A stretch of DNA of 46,181 nt from DATHVI01 sp035461385. Its GTDB lineage: Bacteria; Actinomycetota; Thermoleophilia; Solirubrobacterales; 70-9. The notes beneath the pieces were generated by a model that saw only the letters and a program-made list of their open reading frames with translations, did no database searches and was not told the DNA's origin. Within the stretch, counting starts at the first letter, position 1; each line of letters opens with the position of its first letter. The position numbers and the translations under genes were made by a program. Below, one piece after another: positions 29,472 through 37,423 of the stretch. The stretch is taken from the NCBI GenBank assembly GCA_035461385.1, contig DATHVI010000075.1, positions 1 to 46,181 on the forward strand, given 5' to 3'.

Positions 29472-30707
29472 GTGCTCCAGGAAGTCGCCCTCGGCCATCG
29501 CTCTCTCGCCGACTACACCCATATCGCCGGGCGCGGCCTGATCGACCGGATCCGCGAGCTCTCCGAGCCGCTGGCGGGCAAGAAGGTGCTCCACGTCAGC
29601 GCGACCGCGTTCGGCGGCGGCGTCTCGGAGATCCTCTACACGATCGTGCCGCTGATGCGCGACGTCGGCCTCGACGCCCACTGGCACGTGATCCTCGGAC
29701 GCGAGGACTTCTTCAACGTCACCAAGCTGATGCACAACTCGCTCCAGGGCGACGAGCACGAGATCGACGACCAGCAGTGGGAGCTGTTCGAGGCCTACAA
29801 CGCGATGAACGCGCAGGGCCTCGAGGGCGACTGGGACGTGATCATCGTCCACGACCCGCAGCCGGCAGGGATGCGCGCGAACGCGCCCGACAAGGCGCGG
29901 CGGTGGATCTGGCGCTGCCACATCGACCTCTCGACCCCGAACCAGGCGACGCTCGGCCGGCTGCTGCCGCTGCTCCGGCACTACGATGCCAGCGTCTGGC
30001 ACCTCGAGCAGTACGTGCCGGCGGCGCTCGACGGCGGTGTGAAGCGGATCTGCCCGCCGGCGATCGATCCGCTGTCGCCGAAGAACATGGCGCTCTCGCC
30101 CGAGGACGCCGCCTACGTCTGCGAGCAGTTCGGGATCGACGTCGACCGGCCGCTGATCTGCCAGGTGTCGCGGTTCGATCCCTGGAAGGACCCGATCGGG
30201 GTGATCGACGCCTACCGGATCGTCACCGAGGAGGTGCCGGAGGCGCAGCTCGCCCTCGTCGGCTCGATGGCGACCGACGACCCCGAGGGCTGGGAGTTCT
30301 TCCAGCGGACCTTCCAGCATGCCGACGGCGATCCCGACATCAAGATCCTCAACAACCTCAACAACGTCGGGGCGATCGAGGTCAACGCGTTCCAGTCCCA
30401 GGCCGACGTCGTGATCCAGAAGTCGATCCGCGAGGGATTCGGGCTCACCGTCACCGAGGCGCTGTGGAAGGTGAGGCCGGTGGTCGCGGGCGACGTCGGC
30501 GGGATCCCGCTGCAGGTCACCGACGGGGTCTCGGGGTTCCTCGTCTCGACCCCGGAGGAGGCGGCGCGGCGGACGACCGAGGTCCTCCGCGACCCCGAGC
30601 TCGCCCGGCGGCTGGGCCGCGCCGGCAAGGAGCACGCCCGCGAGCACTTCCTCACTCCGCGCCTGCTCCGCGACTGGCTCGAGCTGTTCACGGACCTGGA
30701 GGTCTAG
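29472..30707 (+). CDS. treT: Trehalose synthase-type glycosyltransferase (TreT-like, GT4)
   Basis: GT4 glycosyltransferase of 411 residues. TreT enzymes join NDP-glucose and glucose to give trehalose in one step. Family marks: 'HVSATAFGGGVSEILYTIVP' (N-terminal sugar-nucleotide loop), 'VIIVHDPQPAGM', 'RRWIWRCHIDLSTPN', 'ICQVSRFDPWKDPIGVIDAY', 'LVGSMATDDPEGWEFFQRTF' and the GT4 C-terminal 'IREGFGLTVTEALWK' with the E-x7-E pair. The GTG at 29472 gives the usual start 'MLQEVALGHRSLADY'; a TTG at 29430 would add 14 residues. It is followed by an OtsA-like gene; no OtsB phosphatase lies nearby, which fits a route not needing trehalose 6-phosphate dephosphorylation. Confidence 0.88.
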   Translation: MLQEVALGHRSLADYTHIAGRGLIDRIRELSEPLAGKKVLHVSATAFGGGVSEILYTIVPLMRDVGLDAHWHVILGREDFFNVTKLMHNSLQGDEHEIDDQQWELFEAYNAMNAQGLEGDWDVIIVHDPQPAGMRANAPDKARRWIWRCHIDLSTPNQATLGRLLPLLRHYDASVWHLEQYVPAALDGGVKRICPPAIDPLSPKNMALSPEDAAYVCEQFGIDVDRPLICQVSRFDPWKDPIGVIDAYRIVTEEVPEAQLALVGSMATDDPEGWEFFQRTFQHADGDPDIKILNNLNNVGAIEVNAFQSQADVVIQKSIREGFGLTVTEALWKVRPVVAGDVGGIPLQVTDGVSGFLVSTPEEAARRTTEVLRDPELARRLGRAGKEHAREHFLTPRLLRDWLELFTDLEV

Positions 30708-30789
30708 GGATGACGAGGCGATTCACAGCAGTGCAGCCCCAACCTGGCCGCGGCGGCGCCGTCGGCCGCAGGTCGGTGAGGTGTTGACG

Positions 30790-32262
30790 ATGCCCGATGA
30801 CTCGCGCCTCGTGATCGTCTCCAACCGCGGCCCGGCTCAGTTCGAGCGCGACCCGGGCGGGGAGCGGACGGTCCGTCGCGGGGGAGGAGGGCTGGTGACC
30901 GCTCTCAGCGGGCTCGTCGCCCACCGCGGGGCGCTGTGGATCGCGTCGGCGATGACCGACGAGGACGTCGCCGTCTCTCGCGAGGCCGAGGGCGGCCCGG
31001 TCGGCGTCGAGCTCGACGACGTCAGCTACGAGGTGCTGCTGGTCGAGAGCGACGCCGACGCCTACGACCGCTTCTACAACGTGATCGCGAACCCGATCCT
31101 GTGGTTCATCCAGCACTACCTCTGGGACCTCTCGAACGCTCCCGACATCCGCCGCGAGGAGGCGATCGCCTGGGACGACGGCTACCGGGTCGTCAACGCC
31201 GACATCGCCGAGGCGGTCGTGCGGACGATCGCCGACGAGGACGACCCGCTGGTGATGCTGCACGACTACCACCTCTACACCTGTCCGGCGATCGTCCGCG
31301 CTTCACGCCCCGACGTCTTCCTCCAGCACTTCGTCCACATCCCGTGGTCGCAGCCCGACAGCTGGCGGATCCTCCCGGTGCGGATGCGGGAGGAGATCTT
31401 CCGCGGCCTGCTCGCGAACGACATCATCGGCTTCCACACCGCCGCCTACTGCCGCAACTTCCTCGCCTGCTGCCGGGAGCTGATGGAGCTCGAGGTCGAC
31501 TATGAGCGCGGCTCGGTCCGCCACGGCGGCCGCGAGACGTGGGTCCGCAATTACCCGCTCGCGATCGACGCCGGCCGGCTCGCCCGCGCCGCGGCCTCGG
31601 AGGAGGTCGCGCGCTACGAGGAGGAGCTGCTGCGGCGTCGCCGCGACCACATGATCATCCGCGTCGATCGGGCGGACCTGTCGAAGAACGTGCTCCGCGG
31701 CTTCACCGCCTTCGACGTCTTCCTCCAGCAGCACCCGAGCTTCCGCGAGCGGGTGACGTTCATCGCCCATCTCCAGCCCTCGCGCCAGGACGTCGCCGAG
31801 TACCAGGAGTACCTCGAGCGGATCGAGGCGCTGGTCGCGGTCGTCAACCACCGCCACGGGACGACCGACTGGATGCCGATCGACCTCCGGATCTACGAGA
31901 ACTTCCCCGAGGCGGTCGCCCGCTACAAGCACTTCGACCTGCTGATGGTCAACTCGATCTTCGACGGCATGAACCTGGTCGCGAAGGAGGCGCCCGCGGT
32001 CAACACCCGCGACGGCGTCGTGATGCTGTCCGAGAACACCGGCTCGCACGAGGAGCTCGGCGACTGCACGCTGACCGTGAACCCGTTCGACATCCAGGAG
32101 CAGGCCGACACGATCCACCGGGCGCTGACGATGGACCCGGAGGAGCGGCGCCTGCGCGCGGCCCGCCTGCGCGAGATCGTGCGCGAGCGCGGACCGGGGA
32201 TCTGGATCGAGGAGCAGCTCGCCGACATCCGCGCCAAGAAGGCCGAGGCCGCGGTCGGCTAG
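30790..32262 (+). CDS. otsA: Alpha,alpha-trehalose-phosphate synthase-like glycosyltransferase (OtsA family, GT20)
   Basis: A GT20 protein of 490 residues, related to enzymes that make trehalose 6-phosphate from UDP/ADP-glucose and glucose 6-phosphate. Conserved points: 'LVIVSNRGP' with the N-terminal G-G-G-L-V loop, 'VMLHDYHLYTCPAIVR', 'HFVHIPWSQPDSWRILPVRM', 'RVDRADLSKNVLRGFTAF' (donor phosphate-binding R and K), 'NSIFDGMNLVAKEAPAVN' and 'LSENTGSHEELGDC'. Several blocks deviate from E. coli OtsA (HIPW for HIPF, L-S-E-N-T-G-S-H for L-S-x-F-A-G-A-A), so it belongs to a divergent branch and the acceptor may differ. The ATG at 30790 has a GGTGAGGTG site; GTG 30781 would add three residues. Paired with the TreT-like gene. 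Confidence 0.88.
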   Translation: MPDDSRLVIVSNRGPAQFERDPGGERTVRRGGGGLVTALSGLVAHRGALWIASAMTDEDVAVSREAEGGPVGVELDDVSYEVLLVESDADAYDRFYNVIANPILWFIQHYLWDLSNAPDIRREEAIAWDDGYRVVNADIAEAVVRTIADEDDPLVMLHDYHLYTCPAIVRASRPDVFLQHFVHIPWSQPDSWRILPVRMREEIFRGLLANDIIGFHTAAYCRNFLACCRELMELEVDYERGSVRHGGRETWVRNYPLAIDAGRLARAAASEEVARYEEELLRRRRDHMIIRVDRADLSKNVLRGFTAFDVFLQQHPSFRERVTFIAHLQPSRQDVAEYQEYLERIEALVAVVNHRHGTTDWMPIDLRIYENFPEAVARYKHFDLLMVNSIFDGMNLVAKEAPAVNTRDGVVMLSENTGSHEELGDCTLTVNPFDIQEQADTIHRALTMDPEERRLRAARLREIVRERGPGIWIEEQLADIRAKKAEAAVG

Positions 32263-32329
32263 CCGCTCCGCGCGACCGATTCCTCAGGCTTGGCCCACCC
32301 AGAGCGGGACCGATGCCGAGGAACCCGGA

Positions 32330-32713
32330 TCAGAGGCGTTTCGCGCAGTAGACGTAGCCGATAACCGAGCCGGGTCCCGAGCCGAGGTTCCACCCCTCGA
32401 CCGACCAGGCCGCCCCGCCGCGGCGGCGCGACGTGTGGGACAGGATCAGTGGCCCGGCGGGAGCGTAGGCTCCGGCGAAGCCGCCCGACACCGCCTTCCG
32501 CCGCCCCTTGCAGCGGGCGATCGCATTGCCGACGCCCCCGGCGTCGACGGCCCTCGTCCGCGAAGCCTGCGCGAGGTCCCGCCCCCCGCGCTCGGTCGCG
32601 AAGCTCCCGGACAGCACCCGCTCGCCCCGCTTGCAGCCCTTCGTCACCGTGCCGAGCTGACCCAACCCGACGCGCTTCGACTTCTTGCGCACCGGCGGCA
32701 GCGCCGCCGTCAA
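32330..32713 (-). CDS. Small conserved secreted-type C-terminal domain protein, TTGA-coupled to the upstream gene
   Basis: A 127-residue frame rich in Lys/Arg/Gly: 'LGTVTKGCKRGERVLSGSFA', later 'ARCKGRRKAVSGGFAGAYAP' and 'GWNLGSGPGSVIGYVYCAKR'. The paired C-K-x-G...S-G-x-F units and the final Y-V-Y-C suggest a disulfide-stabilised extracellular repeat domain; I do not know its function. The only sensible start is TTG at 32713, which overlaps the stop of the 521-residue gene as TTGA, the same geometry as ATGA coupling. It has no signal peptide of its own, so it may be the frame-shifted C-terminal domain of that upstream secreted protein rather than a separate gene. Confidence 0.6.
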   Translation of the reverse strand: MTAALPPVRKKSKRVGLGQLGTVTKGCKRGERVLSGSFATERGGRDLAQASRTRAVDAGGVGNAIARCKGRRKAVSGGFAGAYAPAGPLILSHTSRRRGGAAWSVEGWNLGSGPGSVIGYVYCAKRL

Positions 32714-34275
32714 CCTCCGACGCGCCTGCGGCGCACCGGCGAGGTCCCGGGCTCGTAGGGATACCCCGGTTGCCTCCCGACCCGGACACGGAACCGGTAG
32801 ACCACCGGATCGCTCGTCGCGCGGAGTCGGTAGGCGGTCGCGAACCGGCAGCGCCGGTTCGTCCGGGCGGTGCGGAAGACCTGCCATCGCCGCTTCGCGA
32901 CCTGGGCCTGGATCGCGACGCTCCGCCGCGAGCAGGCGGGACCGGGGAGCCGGCCGGCGAAGCGGAGCCGGTCGCCGGTCGAGGCGCGGCGGGGCGCACG
33001 CACCCGGAGCGCGGGGCGGACCCGCGAGCGCAGCTCGAGCCCGTGCCGGGCGACGACCGAGTCGGCACCCGCGTGGTGGACGAACACGCGGCGGCTCGGG
33101 CCCGGAGGGAGCGGGATCGCGTAGCGGCCGCCGGCGTCGGTGCGCCGGACCGCGGCGACCCTGACGCGGCTCCCGGCCCGTGCCGTGCGCGTGAGGACGC
33201 AGACGGAGCCTCGAGCGACCCCGCCGCCGGCCTCGTCGGTGAGCCGCCCGGTGACCAGCGCGCGGCGATTGGAGTCGACCGCGGCGCGCGCGCGGCTGCC
33301 GGCGAACGCGGCGGCGAGCCGGGTCCCCAGCCGAAGCGAGGCCGGGCAGGCGTTGTCGACCCAGATCCGCCGCCGCGTGCAGGCCCGATTCGCGGCGCCG
33401 GAGAGGGCGAGGTCCTTGGCGCAGGCGGAGACCAGGTTCGGCCCGGTCGCGAATGCCCCCTGGGCGGTGGCGATCGGGAAGGCGGCGGTCGCGGTCGCCG
33501 GACAGGGGACGAGCCGGGTGGCGAAGCCGGTCGCGAGCGCGCCGCAGTCCTGCGTTCGCCCCGCCAGCTGGCGCCCGTTCGCCTCGATCCAGAGCCTTCG
33601 CACGCCGCCGCCGCGGTCGCTCGCGGTGAGCGAGACCGAGCGTGGCCCGCGGACGACGGCGTCGGCGACGAGCGAGCCGGCCGGCTCGGCGGCGCTGGGG
33701 GCGGAGCGGTCGGCGACGCGGAGGCGGACGCCCTTGGCGCGGGCGCGCGCATCCGGGCCCTCCGAGCACCCGCTCGGGTTGATGCAGCGCAGGCGGACCT
33801 CGAACCGCGCCAGCTCGTCGCTGCGGCTGTGGACCCGGAACGCGTCGTGGACTCCGCCGAAGAGGACCGGCGCGCCGCTTGCCGGAACCGCCCGCAGCTG
33901 GCCGGCGTGGCCGCCGCCGCGAGTCAGGCTGGCGTTCGCTCGCACCGAGGTGAAGACCGTCCCCGGGGGCGCGTTCCACGCCCACGCGCCCTGGCGACCG
34001 TGGGCGGTCTTGGGAGCCTGATGGCGGATCTGGAGCCCGCCGCCCGAGGCGCAGCGGACCTCGCCCCGGTAGTGCTCCGAGGTCCGCTCCCAGTTCGCCT
34101 GGGCACCGGGGACGCTCGGAGTGCACTGGCGGACGACGTAGCTGCCGGCATCCGCCGACGCGGCGAAGGCGAGCGCTCCGGCAGCTGCCCCCAGCGCGGC
34201 GGCCGCGAGCGTCCACCGCCGCCGCTGGCGGCGCCTGGCGAGAGGATCGCGAGGATCAAAGGGGCGATGGCTCAT
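32710..34275 (-). CDS. Secreted protein of unknown function with an Ig/carboxypeptidase-regulatory-like domain
   Basis: A 521-residue exported protein. A basic N-region with consecutive Arg precedes the hydrophobic stretch 'WTLAAAALGAAAGALAFAAS'; cleavage is likely after A-D-A. The mature protein has many paired cysteines ('VRQCTPSVPG', 'LRCINPSGCSEG', 'SACAKDLALSGAANRACTRR'). An early domain of about 180 residues resembles secreted actinobacterial domains of unknown role, and a region about 345-430 ('NRRALVTGRLTDEAGGGVAR', 'RTDAGGRYAIPLPPGPSRRV') fits a carboxypeptidase-regulatory-like beta sandwich. The ATG at 34275 was chosen for the signal peptide. It lies 13 bases downstream of the membrane-anchored gene at 34289, so both likely share a transcript. 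Confidence 0.8.
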   Translation of the reverse strand: MSHRPFDPRDPLARRRQRRRWTLAAAALGAAAGALAFAASADAGSYVVRQCTPSVPGAQANWERTSEHYRGEVRCASGGGLQIRHQAPKTAHGRQGAWAWNAPPGTVFTSVRANASLTRGGGHAGQLRAVPASGAPVLFGGVHDAFRVHSRSDELARFEVRLRCINPSGCSEGPDARARAKGVRLRVADRSAPSAAEPAGSLVADAVVRGPRSVSLTASDRGGGVRRLWIEANGRQLAGRTQDCGALATGFATRLVPCPATATAAFPIATAQGAFATGPNLVSACAKDLALSGAANRACTRRRIWVDNACPASLRLGTRLAAAFAGSRARAAVDSNRRALVTGRLTDEAGGGVARGSVCVLTRTARAGSRVRVAAVRRTDAGGRYAIPLPPGPSRRVFVHHAGADSVVARHGLELRSRVRPALRVRAPRRASTGDRLRFAGRLPGPACSRRSVAIQAQVAKRRWQVFRTARTNRRCRFATAYRLRATSDPVVYRFRVRVGRQPGYPYEPGTSPVRRRRVGG

Positions 34276-34288
34276 GTCTGTCCTTTCG

Positions 34289-34828
34289 TCAGCGCTCGAA
34301 TCCGAACTCCGGCGGAGCGCGCCGCGCCGGCCGGCTCGCACCGGCGCTCGTGCGGTCCTGGGCAGCAGGCGCCGCGACGGGCGCCGGCGTCGCGTTCGCG
34401 TAGGGCGGGGACCCGGTCAGCGGCGCCGGCGTCGCGGCGGGCGGTGAGGACCCGGTCGGCGGAGCCGGATCGGGGACGGCCGCGGTCGCGGCGGGGGCCG
34501 GCGCCGCTCGACTCCGCTCACGGCGCTCGCGCCGGTCGCCCTCCGCCCGTCGACGGCTCCGGCTCGACCGCCTTCGCGACCCGCGGTCGCCAGTCCTCGC
34601 TCGCGCGCGGCTCGCCTCGAAAGACGCCTGCTGCGCCCGGGTGGGCGAGCCGGCTTGCTTCGGCCCGGCTCGCTGTGGCCGGGGTGCGGCGATCCCGACG
34701 TCCTCGGGCAGCGGCGCGGGCTCCGGCGCCCGCAGGAGGCCGGGAAGCGCGAGCAGCGCGAGCCCTGCGGTGGCGATGACGGCGGCGATGCGGCCGAGGC
34801 TCCGGACTCGGATTCGACTGCGATCCAT
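34289..34828 (-). CDS. Membrane-anchored Pro/Ala/Arg-rich protein
   Basis: A 179-residue protein with a basic N-terminus, one membrane helix ('LGRIAAVIATAGLALLALPG', about 10-32), and a low-complexity tail: first Arg/Ser-rich ('RGSRRRSSRSRRRAEGDRRE'), then Pro/Ala/Thr-rich with near-repeats of 'AATPAPLTGSPP'. The tail looks disordered and probably spans or binds the cell wall. The ATG has a GGTGGTGGA site. No family is recognised; low complexity makes homology unreliable. It is divergent from rpsF and upstream of the 521-residue secreted protein. Confidence 0.65.
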   Translation of the reverse strand: MDRSRIRVRSLGRIAAVIATAGLALLALPGLLRAPEPAPLPEDVGIAAPRPQRAGPKQAGSPTRAQQASFEASRARARTGDRGSRRRSSRSRRRAEGDRRERRERSRAAPAPAATAAVPDPAPPTGSSPPAATPAPLTGSPPYANATPAPVAAPAAQDRTSAGASRPARRAPPEFGFER

Positions 34829-34909
34829 TTCCACCACCGACAACCCCGCGGCTGATCTGCGCGCCCCCGGCCGGGCCGCCCGCTGACAGGGAAACCCGCG
34901 GCATGCCGC

Positions 34910-34915
34910 TATAGT
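34910..34915 (+). promoter_or_regulatory. -10 box of rpsF
   Basis: TATAGT ending 12 bases before the rpsF ATG, with no Shine-Dalgarno site between, so rpsF is probably near-leaderless and cannot carry the long S6:S18-binding mRNA leader described in other bacteria. A CTGACA at 34883 is a possible -35, but the 21-base spacing is too long to be convincing. Confidence 0.5.
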
Positions 34916-34927
34916 CAGCCGCCGCCG

Positions 34928-35512
34928 ATGAGTCCCGTCAGCACGTTGACATCCGAGTACGAGCTGGTGCTGATGCTCGATCCGGAGGCTCCGGACGAGC
35001 GTCGCGACCAGATCGCCGCCGATGCGCTGAAGCGGATCGAGGCTGGCGCGACGCTCAAGCACGATCGCGCGTGGGGGATGCGCAAGCTCGCCTACGAGAT
35101 CCGCCAGCGGACCGAGGCCGACTACCGCTTCTTCCGCTTCGAGAGCGACAGCGGCGCCGTCCTCGACGAGCTCGACCACAGCCTGAAGATCACCGACGGC
35201 GTCCTGCGCTTCCGGATCTTCAAGGTCGACCCCGACTCACCGGTGATCGAGCCTCCGCCCCCGGTTGCGCTCGCGAGCGGGGCCACCGGCGGCGGCCGTC
35301 CACCGGGTCAGCGCCGCGGGTCGCATGGCGAAGGCGCACCGCGGGGATCGGCGCCGACGGGCGACCGTCCACCCGCTGCAGCCGAACAGGCACCGCCGGC
35401 CGAGGCTCCGGCGGCGCCCGCGGCAGCCACCCCCTCAGCCGAGCAGCAGCCCGAGCCGCCCTCGGGCGGCGACGAGGCCGGCGAGGGCGCCGAGCCGGCG
35501 CCCGAGCAGTAG
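34928..35512 (+). CDS. rpsF: 30S ribosomal protein S6 with a long C-terminal extension
   Basis: S6 binds S18 and 16S rRNA in the platform of the small subunit. Residues 1-102 are a normal S6 ('YELVLMLDPEAPDERRDQIA', 'RAWGMRKLAYEIRQRTEADY', 'LRFRIFKVDPDSP'). The remaining 90 or so residues are a Pro/Ala/Gly/Glu-rich, probably disordered tail ('AAEQAPPAEAPAAPAAATPS', ending 'EPAPEQ'), so the protein is nearly twice the usual 95-100 residues. It heads the rpsF-ssb-rpsR-rplI block, but here an AlkZ-like gene separates it from ssb. Confidence 0.96.
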   Translation: MSPVSTLTSEYELVLMLDPEAPDERRDQIAADALKRIEAGATLKHDRAWGMRKLAYEIRQRTEADYRFFRFESDSGAVLDELDHSLKITDGVLRFRIFKVDPDSPVIEPPPPVALASGATGGGRPPGQRRGSHGEGAPRGSAPTGDRPPAAAEQAPPAEAPAAPAAATPSAEQQPEPPSGGDEAGEGAEPAPEQ

Positions 35513-35590
35513 ACCGCTCGCTCACCAGGGCAAGCTCGACACCGCGCCCGCGAGTCGCGATTCGGCACCGAGTGCGAACCTCTTGCACCG

Positions 35591-36682
35591 GTGGATGCGG
35601 ACCAGGTACTCGCCTTCCGGCTCGGCCGCTCCGGCCTTGTCGAGCGAAGCGCGCGCAGCCTCGCCGATGCGGCGGCCTGCCCGGCCTCCGACTTCGCCCG
35701 CGACGCCGCGCTGCTCGCGCTCGCGGCTCGCGCCGACAACGTCTCCCGCGACTCCTACCGGGAGGCGATCGAGGGCGGGGACCTCGCCGTCGCCCACGTC
35801 ATCCGTGGTGCGATCCACGCGCTCGCGCCGAGCGATCTCGCGCTCTACGGACGCGCCCTGATCGCCTCCGACGACGGCGAGCTCGGACACCAGCTCGGCC
35901 AGCAGGTGCGGCGACTCGTCGCCGACGGTGGGCTGACCGCGGGGGAGGCGCTCGACGAGGTCGCGGAAGCGACGACGGACGCGCTCGCCGGCGGGGTTGC
36001 ACCCGACCGCAACGAGCTCCACGCTGCGCTCCGGGAGCGGGTTCGCCCCGAGCTGATGCCGTGGTGTCGAAGCTGCAAGAGCCACCACGTCGCGCCGATG
36101 CTGTGGCGGTACGCGACCGTCAAGGCTGGCGCCCGACTCGACTCCGAGCGCCGCTACACGCTCGCCGCGCCGCGCCCGACGCCGCGCGCGAGCGATACGC
36201 TGCGCCGCTTTCTCGGCTTCTACGGGCCCGCGAGCCCCGGCGACTTCGCCGATTGGGCGGGGATCGCGAAGGCGCACGCACGGCGTGTCTGGGACGAGGT
36301 CTCGGCCGAGCTCGCCGAGGTCCGGGTGGGCGAGGCGAGGGGATGGCTTCTGCGCGAGGACGTCGACGTGCTGGACTCGGTTCCCGCGGCTCGAGGGGTG
36401 CGCCTGCTCCCGCCCGGCGACCCCTATCTCCAGAAGCCGAACCGGTCACTGCTGGCGCCGGACGCGGTGCTGCGAAAGCGCCTCTTTCGCCCGGTCGCGA
36501 GTCCGGGAGCGGTGCTCCGGGACGGCCGGCTGGCTGGGCTCTGGCGGACGAAGCTGAAGGGACGCAAGGCGGAGGTCACGATCGAGCCGCTCGAACGTAT
36601 GCGTCGGACCGATCTCGAGCCCGAGGGGGCGCGGGTGGCTTCGCTGCGCGGCGGCGCCGACCTCGCGCTGGTGCTCGCCTGA
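35591..36682 (+). CDS. Winged-helix DNA-binding protein, AlkZ/HTH_42 family (DNA glycosylase-like)
   Basis: A 363-residue protein of the AlkZ-type family, whose studied members are DNA glycosylases removing bulky alkyl adducts or unhooking interstrand crosslinks. The family body is clear: 'VIRGAIHALAPSDLALYGRA' , 'LRRFLGFYGPASPGDFADWA' (winged helix), then 'RLLPPGDPYLQKPNRSLLAP' and 'LAGLWRTKLKGRKAEVTIEP'. In the N-terminal catalytic region I do not see the Q-x-Q or Q-x-D motif of the active enzymes; the equivalent stretch reads 'AACPASDFARDAALLALAAR', so activity is doubtful. GTG start at 35591, no strong ribosome-binding site. It is unusually placed between rpsF and ssb, 79 bases after rpsF. 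Confidence 0.85.
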   Translation: MDADQVLAFRLGRSGLVERSARSLADAAACPASDFARDAALLALAARADNVSRDSYREAIEGGDLAVAHVIRGAIHALAPSDLALYGRALIASDDGELGHQLGQQVRRLVADGGLTAGEALDEVAEATTDALAGGVAPDRNELHAALRERVRPELMPWCRSCKSHHVAPMLWRYATVKAGARLDSERRYTLAAPRPTPRASDTLRRFLGFYGPASPGDFADWAGIAKAHARRVWDEVSAELAEVRVGEARGWLLREDVDVLDSVPAARGVRLLPPGDPYLQKPNRSLLAPDAVLRKRLFRPVASPGAVLRDGRLAGLWRTKLKGRKAEVTIEPLERMRRTDLEPEGARVASLRGGADLALVLA

Positions 36683-36774
36683 GCTGTCCCGCGATCAGCC
36701 CCGACCGGCGTCCAAGCCGCTCGTTGCGTCGATTCCTCGGTCTCCGGGGGGAGAGGATGCGCCGGTCGGCTACT

Positions 36775-36780
36775 TAGACT
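36775..36780 (+). promoter_or_regulatory. -10 box upstream of ssb
   Basis: TAGACT, 35 bases before the ssb GTG, the same hexamer as at the tRNA-Arg and response-regulator promoters. It would give ssb-rpsR-rplI their own promoter, independent of rpsF, consistent with the inserted AlkZ-like gene. Here the leader does contain an AAGGA site. Confidence 0.5.
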
Positions 36781-36814
36781 GAAGACGATTGAGCGATGAG
36801 GAAGGACTGATCAA

Positions 36815-37285
36815 GTGGCGAGCACCAACATCAACCGAGTCACAGTCACGGGCAACCTGACCCGCGACCCCGAGCTTCGCAGCACCCCGAGCGGCACCCA
36901 GGTCTGCAAGCTGCGGATCGCCGTCAACAGCCGCCGGCGCAATGAGAGCGGGGAGTGGGTCGACAAGCCGAACTACTTCGACGTCACGGTCTGGGGCGCG
37001 CAGGGCGAGAACTGCGCCACCTACCTGTCGAAGGGCCGCCCGGTTGCGATCGACGGCCGGCTCGACTGGCGCGAGTGGGAGGCGTCGGACGGCTCCGGCA
37101 AGCGACAGGCGGTCGAGATCATCGCCGAGTCGGTCCAGTTCCTCGGCAGCCGCGACGGCGGCGGGCAGGCGAACGGGCAGGCGAACGGGATCGCCGCCCA
37201 GTCCGACGTCCCAGCCGACACCAGCGACTTCGAGAGCTCCGAGCCCGCCCGGGTCGGCGACTCGGGGGACGACATCCCGTTCTGA
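36815..37285 (+). CDS. ssb: Single-stranded DNA-binding protein
   Basis: OB-fold protein of 156 residues that coats single-stranded DNA in replication and repair. The OB domain (1-110) has 'INRVTVTGNLTRDPELR', 'NYFDVTVWGAQGENCATYLS' and 'RPVAIDGRLDWREWEASDGS'; a Gly/Gln-rich linker follows, and the protein ends with the canonical acidic tip 'SGDDIPF' that recruits partner proteins. GTG start with an AAGGACTGATCA leader. The linker is shorter than in mycobacterial SSB. Confidence 0.97.
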   Translation: MASTNINRVTVTGNLTRDPELRSTPSGTQVCKLRIAVNSRRRNESGEWVDKPNYFDVTVWGAQGENCATYLSKGRPVAIDGRLDWREWEASDGSGKRQAVEIIAESVQFLGSRDGGGQANGQANGIAAQSDVPADTSDFESSEPARVGDSGDDIPF

Positions 37286-37350
37286 GCCTCAAGCCGTCAG
37301 CTCGTTGACGGACCTCCGGGGCTCGAGACGGCTATCATCGTCCGCGATCT

Positions 37351-37370
37351 GCGCCGCCCACCGGCGGCGC
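37351..37370 (+). terminator. Hairpin between ssb and rpsR (attenuator or partial terminator)
   Basis: GCGCCGCC-CACC-GGCGGCGC, a perfect 8-bp stem, followed by GTTTCGCG. It lies in the 138-base gap between ssb and rpsR. A TATCAT just upstream (37333-37338) could be a -10 serving rpsR. The hairpin could reduce read-through or form part of an rpsR leader. Confidence 0.55.
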
Positions 37371-37423
37371 GTTTCGCGCCTAGAGATGATCGCCGCGATC
37401 GACAACCAGAGGCCGATCCGCTG

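Noticed and set aside
29223..30647. 474-codon minus-strand frame opposite the TreT-like gene
   Set aside because: Shadow frame; the plus strand has GT4 motifs.
35071..36777. 568-codon plus-strand frame crossing rpsF and the AlkZ-like gene
   Set aside because: Arg-rich alternate frame overlapping two real genes; no start or domain support.
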